Part shown: piece by piece, positions 55,327-64,000 of the stretch | Numbering within the stretch: position 1 is the first letter of the stretch | Layout of the letters: the number at the start of each line of letters is the position of its first letter | Source of the DNA: Brachypodium distachyon | Taxonomy: Eukaryota > Streptophyta > Magnoliopsida > Poales > Poaceae | NCBI RefSeq assembly: GCF_000005505.3 | Contig: NC_016135.3 | Span: 28,110,758 to 28,174,757 of the forward strand | Direction of reading: 5' to 3' | DNA: 64,000 nucleotides | Position numbers and translations under genes: made by a program | Notes under the pieces: generated by a model | Database searches by the model: none | Seen by the model: the letters and a program-made list of their open reading frames with translations, nothing else | Told to the model about the DNA's origin: nothing

Positions 55327-58300
55327 TCATTTTCTCTCGGCCGCCTTCCCGGCATTGTCCAGCTGGTGGAGTGGCATATGCATGTAAGCGTCAGTACGCG
55401 TCGTAACCAACACAAATTAAGCATGGCAATGCATAACAGTAGAAGAGCCACAATTAATGGTGATCGATCTGGGACATACCTTTGAGCTAGGCTGTCCACT
55501 GCTCGCACCAGCAGCGAGGGCCTGCTCCACCACCGGTAACACTTTCTTCAGCATCCGGGAGACGGCCTCACCTTCTTGCCCACTCTCCGGCGGCGCATTA
55601 CTTGCACTCGTACCCTGCGCCATGCTTGCTGTTACGTTTTCCATTAGGCTGCCGAAGGCCGGGTTGCTAAGTAAACCGGAGAACATGCTGCTGCCATCGA
55701 CCCCGCCGGTCTCTCCTTCGGGTTGCGCCTTTATTATGTTTTCCATTAGGCTGCCGATGGCTGGGTTGCCATGGGCTCCGGAGAACGTGTTGCTGGCATT
55801 GGTCCCGGTCTGACCTCCAGGTTGAGCCTTTATTATGTTTTCCATTTGGCTGCCAATGGGCTGGTTGCTGAGTAAACTGCCGCTGGCATCGGCCCTGGCC
55901 TGTTCTCCACCACAAGGCATCAAGGATGGCCCGGCCACGTTCTGGTCGAGGATATGATCCATAGCATCTGGCACCATCTGCAGCAATAGGGCCACCTCCA
56001 AAGAATCCCAGCTCCGCCAAAGCCCTGTTCAGGCTAGCAATCATCTCAGGAGTCTGCGTATGCTTGTCCAATATTCTGGAGAAAGCAACTGGGCTTATTC
56101 CTAACAGCCCTGGCATCTCATTCTTAAAAGCGACTCCGTCCGGGTTGTTGCGCCAGGTGAGCAAGCTGTCCATGTCCACCTGAAGATGTAATGCATTCTC
56201 AAGTAATAAGTACTCGTTCCGTCCCCTAATTGTTGTCGTTATTTTATCCATAATTCTTTTCGTTGTTTTACGACAAAGACAAGAATTATGGGACGAGAAA
56301 ATTACGCAAAACCATCACATTTGGGGCAATCTTCTAGGAAAATCACATTTTTTTTAAGAGTAAATTTCACGGAATCACAGGTTTGAGGCAGGGTTCTCAA
56401 CGAGCCCTCACTTTTGCTAATCTGTCCGCAAAACCACACGTTTTGTGTCCAATTGTCTCACATCGCTCAAAACAACGGTTTAATCATATTTGACGGTATT
56501 TATTACATGTGGTCCCGCATGTGAGGCGTCCCGTCTTTTTCATTGAACCCCTCCGACTTTTTCTTGTTTTCCTCATCCCCTCGTCTTCTTGTACAGTGAG
56601 CATATTGTCCTGATTTCTCTACCCCGTGGGTATCCGACGAGCAATCGCCTGGTGGGAGACGAGGTGCGCGCCAATGGCGGCTGCGGCGGGCGTGAGGACG
56701 GCCTCATGACGACGATTGGGGGCGGCAGATGGCTGCGCGCGGAGATCAATGGCAGAGGATTAGTAGCGTGGTGGTGATGGAGTAGGCCTTTGAGCTGCAC
56801 CCGAATTGTATCGGGACGGCGGGAGGAGCAGCTGCAGCGCGGGTGGGGAGACCGAGAGCGGGCGGACCGGCGCGGGGACGGGTGGAGAAGCCAGGCGGCG
56901 GCGGTGTGGTGGGCGGACAACCTGGAGGCGCGCCTCTGAGAGACTCTGGAGGCGGCCGGGCGGCACACATGACTTAAAGCGGATGCCCGTGGGGCTTTCG
57001 TGGTGGCATACGGACTATGCAGGCCAGCAGTGCACGTCCGTCTCCAGGACCACTGGAGCCGCCGCTGCCAGTGCTCTCTAGCTGTTCGTTGCTGCTGATG
57101 CTTTTTCTTGGATGTCTCCGCTGCAAATGTCTCAATTCTTGCCGCTAGAATTCCTCGACAACTGCTGCTGATTCATGGATTCCTGGCCGCGGGTGGAGAA
57201 GGACAGGGCGGTGGTGGCGCAGGAGGTGATGGCGAGGATCTTCCTGGCCGCTAGAATTCCTGGGCGCACGCGGCCGGAGAGGCAGCAGGCGGCACGGGCC
57301 GCGGGGCAGACGAGGGGATGAGGAAAACAAGAAGAAGGTGAGGGGTTCAACGAAAAAGACGCGGCGCATGACATGCGGGACTCACACGTAAGAAATAACG
57401 TCAAATGCGTTTAAACCGTTGTTTGGGTGATGTGAGACAATTGGACACAAAACGTGTGGTTTTGCGGACAAATTAGCAAAAGTGAGGGCTCGTTGAGAAC
57501 CCTGCCCAAAAATCTGTGGTTCCGTGAAATTTACTTTTTTTTAATTTTTTTCAAATTACCGCCGCTTTTGGGGTCGGAAGTACTCCCTCGCACTGATTTG
57601 GCAGCTAAGTGCATTGTGATGCAAAACCTGACAGGGGCCCTGCCTGTTCATGCCAGCTTGGCGCCACGCTGGACATGGCCTGCACGATGGCTCGGGTACG
57701 TCTCAGGCCACTGCTCGAAAGTTCTGCCTCGCCCCTCCATCTTCGATCTGCCCCGCTGCACCGTGACCCAGGAGGTCGTCGCTCGCCTCGCCTCGCCTCG
57801 CCCCGCGAGGTCACTGTCCTCGTTGCCCGCGCATCGCCGGCGCCGGGGAAGTGGCGACGGCGGGCGCATGGGTTGGGTGGGGCTTCTGCGCGAAACGCCC
57901 GTGTTGTGGCTGCGGATGCCTGTGTTGCAGGAGCGTGGCGGGCGCGCGGGTTGACCGGAGGCAGGCCGGCAGCGTCTGTACTCACAGGGACGGAGGCGCT
58001 GCGCTTACGACGAGTCCTCCGCGGCCCGCGCCTACGACTCCGCTTCCGCGGCCGCGACGCCGTCACCAATTACCACAAAAGCTCGAGCTTTCTTCTTCTT
58101 CTTCGTGTCCGGCCACGACTAGCGAACTCGCGTTCCTGGACGAGCTGAGGCAGGGCCTGCTCCGCGGCCATGGCGCGGGTGCGCGTGTGCGCACCCCCAG
58201 CGACTTCGGCAAGCTCAACCGGCTCGTGGTGCCCAAGCAGCACGTCGAGAGGCACTTCCCGGAGCGGCAGAAGACGACCGGCAGTAGCGGCAATATGGGC

Positions 58301-61300
58301 GTGCTGCTCAACTTCGAGGACGGGGAAGGAAAGATGTGTCGTTCAGGTACTCCCATGACGTCCTGGACCTGCTCGCGCGCGTGGTGTTCGCTCAATAAGA
58401 TGCGTCGCGAGCCGATAAGAAGCTGGTCGTTCTCACTGCGAATGAAGAAGGCGGAGGCTCAGCTGCTTGTCCCGGAAGTACAGATCCCAGCCGGTGGTGA
58501 GGCAATCGTCGCCGCTGTGGCCAAACAGCAACTCCTTCCGCTGCACATCACGCAAGTGCAGAGTCTGCTTCTCAAATACGTGCTCACCAAATTCTAGGGA
58601 TCGGTCGGGCGTCGGCCAAAGTGCCGAGGAGGCCCTCCGCCGCGTCGCCGTTGACTCTCCACCTCATCAAGCAAGCTCGGCCACGACTTGTCCATTGTGG
58701 TGCCAGGCTGGCACCGACAAGTGGGCCTCCCTGTAAACGCACTTAACTGCCAAATCAGTGTGCAGGAGTACGTCCGGTCCCAAAAACGGTGGTAATTAAA
58801 AAAAAGGTGGTTTTTTCAGAAGAGTGCCCCAGATGTGGTGGTTTTGCTTAATTTTTTCATACGGGCTGGAGCAAAGGAACGTATGATGCATGCATGTGTT
58901 ACCTCAGGCTGCGGCTCACGGCTGACACCTGCGCCAGAGTTTTCTGCGCAGGACAAGACATGTACATCAGTACATGTAGTACTGTCAGCTGGAGCTCTGG
59001 ACCGGAGAAATAATCTAGGAAGAATAAGTAACGGAAAAGCTACGTACGTACCTTGGTCCCTTTCTTCAGCCATCTGACTCACCGCTTCTGACACCCATAG
59101 CTTCATGAATCTAGAATGGTCGAAGCCTCTACTATTCATGCAGGCAACTAGTCGTTCAGGGTTCTGCCTCGTCTTCCCCGCCACTTCCCAGAAATCATCT
59201 AGATCCTCTATTTCCAAACCAGGGAAATAATCCAACACGATCTTAACATGAAAGCTTTGGTCGCCACATCCCTGCTTAAAAAAATTTAAGAAATCAAGCA
59301 ACGTACAGTACTGCATGCATGCAGCTAACAGACAAAGCGCTCTTATCTCCAAAACATTTCAGAATATCATTGCGAGAAACAAAGACCCATGCATGCATTG
59401 CATATACAAGTTGACAGTGTTCTTAAGTTAGGGGCTTAATTACCTCAGCACCACCAGCGGCAGTACGAGCATAATAAGCTTCACGTACTCCTTGAAGAAT
59501 TTGCAGGTGAAGTGAAACACTTTGCAATGTCATCGAAGATATGTCGAGGGTTCTAGTTTGCCCTGCATGACTAATAATGCATGGTGCAAGTTGCTGCACC
59601 GTTTTAGCAAAGTCGTGGCTCTGGGTGATGTTCAAATTTTGGAAGCTTTCAACAAACTTAGGGTCCTGCTGCAACTTCTCAAATGCGTTCTTCAAAACAG
59701 CTGGATTGATTCCTGCTTGAGTTGCCATATCTGATACTATTTGGGCTCCAAACGGGCTGTTGAGAAAAGTTTGCACGTCCTCGCTAGAGATTTGTCCTTC
59801 ACCTTCAGAATGACCGGTTGGTCGCTGCGTGTGCGCGGTAAAAAAAAAAAACACAATCCACTGATTAGTGAACTGAACAACCGAGCGCTTTTGTTACTAA
59901 ATGGGATGCATGCATGGCTACCTGCTCAGATGTAGAAGAACTGCTTGTGCCACCACCACCGGTGACCACTTGCTGCAGAAGTGTAGTTAATGCAACATAG
60001 TTATCTTCCAGAATGCAGGCAGTTAAAGAATCCACTGCTTGGGGGCTCAGCTTGTCGACGAAATAAGGTGGTAAATCAACTCCTGATTCAGCTGCAAAAT
60101 CTGTTACTAGTTCCCTAAACGCAGGGTTGCTGACGATGCTAGACGACAGGCTGCCGACTTCTTCTTTACCTGCTGCAAACTGAGATGCATGCGGGAGAGG
60201 ATCATATTTCACTAGTGTAGTTTTTATTTTGCCTAAATTTATTTTTGAAGAATAAACAAGGGCTTTAGTATTTACAATTACCTGGGATGGAGAGCCCGTG
60301 CCATACTGAGTGTGATGCAATGCGAGTTTAGGTGGTGCTCCAATAGCTTCCGGAGGAAGCCGAGCTAGAGCGTCCGATATTGCATTGGCAAATTCAGGGC
60401 TTCCGAAAATGATGCTCCTGACGTCGGCTTCCCCTGCACCCCCGAGTGCGTCAGAGTGCGCCGTGATTGCCCTCACAAGCCCCGGGACCACAGACCCGAT
60501 AATTCCTTGGCAGAACTCCAATCCAAACTGAGCCAAATAAAAATAGGCATTAGAAGAATTAAACATCGGTTCTATGGAAATGAATTAAGAAGCTAGTAGG
60601 CATGAAGTACGTACGTTGTTCCATCTGTTGATGGAGAGTGTGGGGCGGTTGGGGTGGGCTCGGCCCGCCTTCCTCAGCGCATCCTCTGCCTCGCGCACCT
60701 CCACGGGGCCGCAGCCCTTGCAGTCGAGGCCGTAGCTGGCCTTCTCCAGCAGAGGCATGTTCCCCTGCAGGCCAACGTCCATCCCCGCCCTGATGCCGCC
60801 CACCACCAGCTCCTGGATCACTGGCAGCGCCCCATCGCCGCATACAAGCTCTATGTTGGTGTTGAGGTATACCAACACCTTGAACTCTTGACTGCCCACG
60901 GTGTACGACAGGCGGTTGCCCTCCTCGCTGTAGAGGTAGAGCGACCGGAGCAGCGGCATCCGCCCAAGGATCTTCAGGTCCCGTTCCTCCAGGGCCTCCA
61001 CCTGCAGCAGCAGCCTCGACAGGTCCGGGGCACGCGAGCCGTTGATCCATGCCGGCAGCCTGGGTAGGGTGATCCCGTACAGCAGCAGCTGCCGGAGCTG
61101 CAACTGCGAGTCGCCTTCCCATTCCCAGTTGCCCAGGCGGACTGTCGTCCCTTCCGCCGCGTCCGACCAGACCTGCAGGACCTGGACCTTCTTCAGGCAG
61201 CACAAGGACTCCACCAGCGACTTCTGCAGAGGATCATCCATCTTGTCCAAGTGGATCACCAGCACCCGCAGCTCCGTCAGCTTGCGGAGCTCGGCAGCAA

Positions 61301-62541
61301 AGTCCGGGGACTTGTCTGCCGAGTGCAGCCACAGCTCTTCCAGAGATGTCAGCTTCCCTACATGGCCCTTCATCCTCGTGCCCTTGCCAGCACGCAGGCA
61401 CCTCAGCTTCGTTAGCTCTTCTACGAAAGACGGCAGCTCGCTGATGCCGGTAGCCCTCATGTCGAGGGTCTGTAGGCGCTTGAGGCGCCGTATCTCCTTG
61501 GGGAGCTCGGCTACTGGTGTGCCCAAAAGCCCAACGTACTCCAGCTCAATCAACTTCTCCAGCTGCTTCAGGTTTTTGCAATCTCCTACGGATGAATCAC
61601 AGCTCTCCAAATCTACTACACGCATAATTGCAAACCTCGAGAGTGGAGGCAAGCTTTTCTTACCGGAGCACCCTCTGGCATAAAATGACATCACATTCCC
61701 CACTTCCAGCCTAGTGTCTTGAATTTGGTCCACACTTGCTCCGCTTCTGTGGATGGCTAATCTGTGAATGGTTCTGGTTTCAGATGTGCTCTCCTGCAGC
61801 TTACTGCCTACAACCATGCAGAAGTTCTTTGTCTTGCTTATCTCTCGGATGAGGCTGATCATAAGATCATGGACGCGGCAACCACCTTGGCCGAGGTCAC
61901 GAGGACTAACCGCCAGCTGGATCATGCTCCTATCTAATAGCTCCTTGAAATAGGTCTCCCCAAGTTCAAATAACCCTACATTTTGTTCATTACAACCAGT
62001 AACAAGGCCTTCTGCTACCCACCTCCATATCAGCATATTCTTCTCAATCCAATGGTTTTCCGGGAATAGGCCTAGGTACAAAAAACAACTCTGCAGATGC
62101 AAGGGTAGATCATAATAGCTGAGAGACATTATCATCCTTACGTTCTCTAGAACCTCTTCCTTCTTGGCCTGATCAAGACCGCTAGATTTATACACTTCAG
62201 ACCACTTCTGCCATGGTTTATTAGCAAGCAAGCTACCTATAGCAATGATAGCTATTGGCACACCACCACATTTTCTCAGAAATTTATCTGACAAACTATC
62301 AAATTCAGACAAGGCATCAGTACCAGGGCTTTTAGTGTCAGCACCAAATACTTTGGTACGGAGTAACTCTATGGAGCTGGGACTGGAAAGTCGTTTTATC
62401 GTGTAAACGCCAGCAACTTCTTTGGCAACGTCGTGGTTACGAGTGGTGATGATGATTTTACTTCCATCGCTACCCTCAAAAGCACATTTAATCAAGTCCC
62501 AGGTTTTCTTATCCCATATATCATCGATGACAATTAAGCAC
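55327..62541 (-). CDS. NB-LRR immune receptor fused to a BAG6-like repeat tail (5' end outside window)
   Basis: Exon A (60615-62541) starts inside the NB-ARC domain: [14 protein letters not shown] (kinase-2), [17 protein letters not shown] (RNBS-B), [14 protein letters not shown] (GLPL), [15 protein letters not shown] (RNBS-D), [11 protein letters not shown] (MHD-type), then about 350 residues of LRR ([15 protein letters not shown] etc.). It has no stop before the donor AACAAC/GTACGTAC. Following exons stay in phase: B 60282-60527, C 59922-60179, D 59444-59824, E 59052-59271, F 58903-58943, G 55480-56179, H 55327-55362 (ending [11 protein letters not shown]). The tail, about 620 residues, has repeated helical motifs ([58 protein letters not shown]) and resembles the STI1-like part of plant BAG6/ubiquilin proteins. 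Exon G carries a 1-nt insertion (CTGGGATT near 56005). The CC domain and P-loop exon must lie beyond 64000. Confidence 0.8.
55480..56179 (-). other. Tail exon G of the receptor fusion, with 1-nt frameshift
   Basis: The frame that enters from exon F reads [20 protein letters not shown] ... [13 protein letters not shown]. After the GGG at about 56005 the homologous reading continues one base later as [20 protein letters not shown] and on through three NP-x-x-GSLMEN repeats to SSGQPSSK at the donor (AAG/GTATGT). The exon is 700 bases long; 699 would keep phase 0 at both ends. So either the allele is truncated after about 60 residues of this exon or the base is a sequencing error. Confidence 0.75.
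56358..57535. mobile_element. MULE-like element with about 200-bp inverted repeats, nested in the Pack-MULE terminus
   Basis: Inverted arms: 56359-56595 (GTAAATTTCACGGAATCACAG, GGGTTCTCAACGAGCCCTCAC, GTGGTTTTGCGGACA-type block, CCCTCGTC) and 57300-57534 in reverse. Both flanks read TTTTTTTAA (56349-56357 and 57536-57544), a 9-bp duplication as expected for Mutator-like elements, although its simple sequence weakens this. The GC-rich centre (56640-57290) has open frames on both strands but no protein that I recognise. It may hold captured gene pieces. Confidence 0.8.
57660..58600 (+). pseudogene. Captured RAV-type AP2/B3 transcription factor fragment
   Basis: AP2 remnants ('AARAYD' near 58030, then [15 protein letters not shown] in another frame) precede a B3 domain start in a third frame: [20 protein letters not shown], then [40 protein letters not shown] and NFEDGEGKM (58110-58335). 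AP2 followed by B3 is diagnostic of RAV/TEM regulators. The second half of the B3 domain is missing or scrambled after 58340, and several frame changes break the reading, so no functional factor is made. It lies between the terminal repeats of the Pack-MULE-like element. Confidence 0.78.
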
Positions 62542-63542
62542 CTATTCACACCAAAAGGGAAGAGACTTGAATAAACGACTGTGATTATACTCAAAATGCA
62601 GGGGAGAAGGCAGAAAAACTATAGGAGTACGGTAATGCAGGATTTACCAATAAATAACTCAATACATTGTTTTTTTAGAATGCTTATCACACCGTTGGAA
62701 TTAATGCTTCTAAGTTGCACATATTACTGTTCGTGCTTACAACATGGTGCTATAAGAGGCATCACAAATCTTAAAAGTGCATTTTGCAACATAAGAGGCA
62801 ATTCTATGTAATCTAAAACTCATATATATAGAAATAATTAATAATAGAGAAGATTGACTGTTCATACATGCACAATCAATATACATTAATTTGTTAAAGA
62901 TTAAGATAAGTGCCCACCTAACATATGAACATATAATTGATGAGAATGTAATCTTTAGCATGAATTTATAACAATAATTCATTATTTATACATCAGGAAA
63001 TCATGTTTGCAATTATAATTAATTCATAATTTTTATATTTATTTCTTGGGAGAATTCCATCTTTACCACCATGTTTTGACATTTGTGACTACCCCATTTA
63101 ACAAAATATTCCTCCCGCTTATCCCATTTAGCGAAACTTATTTACATTACTTAATTAAACATGTGATAGATTTTACTACATTTAGCAAACTCCCTCATTT
63201 AGGAAATGCTAATTGATGTGGCTCGCGACAAGCTTCAACGTGGACAGCATGACCATGGTGCGGGCTAGGGATGGCACCCGCAAGGTATGGGTACGGGTGG
63301 TGCCTTCCCATACCCTTACCCGTTCCTTTTGATCTTACCCGTTACCCGTACCCATACCTGCCAACGGGTACAACTTTTTCCCATACCCGTTACTCGTCAG
63401 GGTAGACGGGTATCCGCGGTAAAAATACCCATGTTAAAATTTGATCGCATAGTCGTAAACAACAATATATTCCTTTGAAGTAATAAGATTTTTCTCAAAA
63501 AAAGTAATAATCTTGTCATAAACAACACTACACTAGCACAAT

Positions 63543-63573
<31 letters not shown>

Positions 63574-64000
63574 CCACATAGAAAGGCAATGTAACATTAA
63601 AAATAGCAACACATCATGACAAAAACTGCAGCACATTGTGAGCCTATCTTCTCTGTGAAGATCACACTCACACGCTAGTTAGTATATGGATAAACGGGTA
63701 CATGTGTATGGGTTACGCATTCCCATACCCGTACTCGCTCTACCGGATGGCCACGGGATTTTTCCCATTTACGTACCCGTTGGTAAAGTTTTTTTTTTCC
63801 AAACCCGTGCCCTAATGGGGATTTACCCGCCGGGTAAGCTGGTAATGCCCATTTAGTGAAACTTATTTACATTACTTAATTAAACCTGTGATAGATTTTA
63901 CTACATTTAGCGAACTCTCTCATTTAGGAAATGCTAATTGATGTGGCTCGCGACAAGCTTCAACGTGGACGGCGCGACCGTGGTGCTGGTCGACTGCTCG
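62542..64000. other. Presumed intron of the receptor gene, with repeats
   Basis: On minus the acceptor GGTGTGAATAG/G at 62542 opens exon A, so the rest is intron (at least 1.4 kb) up to the window edge, assuming the gene is intact. No CC-domain or P-loop coding sequence was found here on minus. The stretch is AT-rich, with the direct repeats and the insertion described separately. Confidence 0.5.
63123..64000. repeat. Direct repeats of about 145 bp flanking a hAT-like insertion
   Basis: 63123-63266 and 63848-63990 are near-identical (CCCATTTAG(C/T)GAAACTTATTTACAT ... GTGGCTCGCGACAAGCTTCAACGTGGAC). Between them lies a segment whose ends (AGGGATGGCACCCGCAAGGT at 63268; ...GGGTAAGCTGGTAATGCCC at 63847) and repeated 'tacccgt/acgggta' phrases recall non-autonomous hAT elements. 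It also holds an (AAC)n microsatellite at 63546-63572. Repeats this long are not a target duplication. A tandem duplication with a period of about 725 bp is more likely, and the second copy runs off the window. Confidence 0.65.

Larger units (their letters stand above)
56298..58854 (+). mobile_element. Pack-MULE-like element carrying an AP2/B3 gene fragment, in a receptor intron
   Basis: The right terminal region (58690-58854) read on minus matches two separated left pieces. 56298-56357 pairs on AAAATTA(C/A)GCAAAACCA(T/C)CACAT and GGGGCA(A/C)TCTTCT. 57545-57640 pairs on AATTACC(G/A)CC, AAGTACTCC.../CGTACTCC..., and CACTGATTTGGCAG(C/T)TAAGTGC. The left terminal repeat of about 160 bp is therefore split by the element at 56358-57535. 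Between the repeats is GC-rich host-derived sequence with an AP2/B3 fragment. No transposase is present. A clear outer target duplication was not found. Confidence 0.75.

Noticed and set aside
55980..56005. 18-base intron (GTGGCC...CTGCAG) to explain the frame change in exon G
   Set aside because: Far too short for a plant spliceosomal intron. A one-base insertion explains the data and keeps LEVALLLQ in the protein.
60585..60614. Receptor ending at VRTSCLLAS with a stop at 60585
   Set aside because: These codons lie beyond a strong GTACGTAC donor, and the following acceptors and exons keep phase, so the stop is most likely intronic. It remains the simplest alternative if cDNA shows no splicing.
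1..64000. tRNA, rRNA, CRISPR arrays, riboswitches, bacterial operons
   Set aside because: I searched by eye and saw no cloverleaf-like tRNA box pairs or rRNA stretches. CRISPR and operon logic does not apply to this plant nuclear sequence. The regular repeats seen are tandem repeats without spacers.

Overview
The window is nuclear DNA of a grass (Poaceae). Genes are split by GT-AG introns and are very GC-rich at their 5' ends. Stowaway-type MITEs with CTCCCTCCGTCC ends are scattered through the intergenic DNA. Ty3/gypsy Tat, Ty1/copia, CACTA and Mutator-like elements and a LINE fragment are nested in each other. I cannot fix the genus; a Pooideae grass such as Brachypodium is only a guess.

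Positions 1-24.5 kb are a nest of mobile elements. A reverse-oriented, incomplete Tat-type LTR (1-772) sits in an older, diverged LTR family that is seen again at 5.2-8.8 kb. Decayed MULE and copia fragments lie between. From 8.9 to 21.2 kb there is a rearranged Tat-lineage gypsy element. Its RT-RNaseH-RNaseH-integrase frame is intact, and it has a downstream tandem-repeat block, a decayed antisense ORF and a complete 3' LTR. Its 5' LTR, gag and protease are missing, and a sense-oriented second copy of the antisense-ORF type stands in their place. The 3' LTR interrupts the transposase of a CACTA element that ends at 24516 with a CACTACTAC terminus.

Positions 27-46 kb are a gene-bearing segment. 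It holds a vacuolar iron transporter-like gene (+), a soluble inorganic pyrophosphatase (-, 8 coding exons resolved to the base), a small three-helix membrane protein (+), a mitochondrial-type J-domain protein (-, 7 exons), a frameshifted F-box/DUF295 gene (+), a PPR pseudogene (-) split by a solo LTR with a perfect 5-bp target duplication, and a WAT1-related EamA transporter (-, 3 exons). I found no obvious joint pathway among them. Two pairs are divergent (pyrophosphatase/membrane protein and J-protein/F-box).

Positions 46-55 kb are almost gene-free. They hold MITEs, simple repeats and a LINE fragment.

Positions 55.3-62.5 kb hold the most interesting locus: a CC-NB-LRR type immune receptor (-) whose LRR exon has no stop before a good splice donor. 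It continues in phase into at least seven more exons that encode a long non-NLR tail of repeated NP-x-F type helical segments, resembling plant BAG6/ubiquilin-type proteins. One of its introns carries a Pack-MULE-like element holding an AP2/B3 (RAV-type) gene fragment, and that element's own left terminal repeat is split by a second MULE-like element. The last tail exon with repeats has a 1-nt frameshift. The receptor's N-terminal exon (CC domain, P-loop) lies beyond the right edge.
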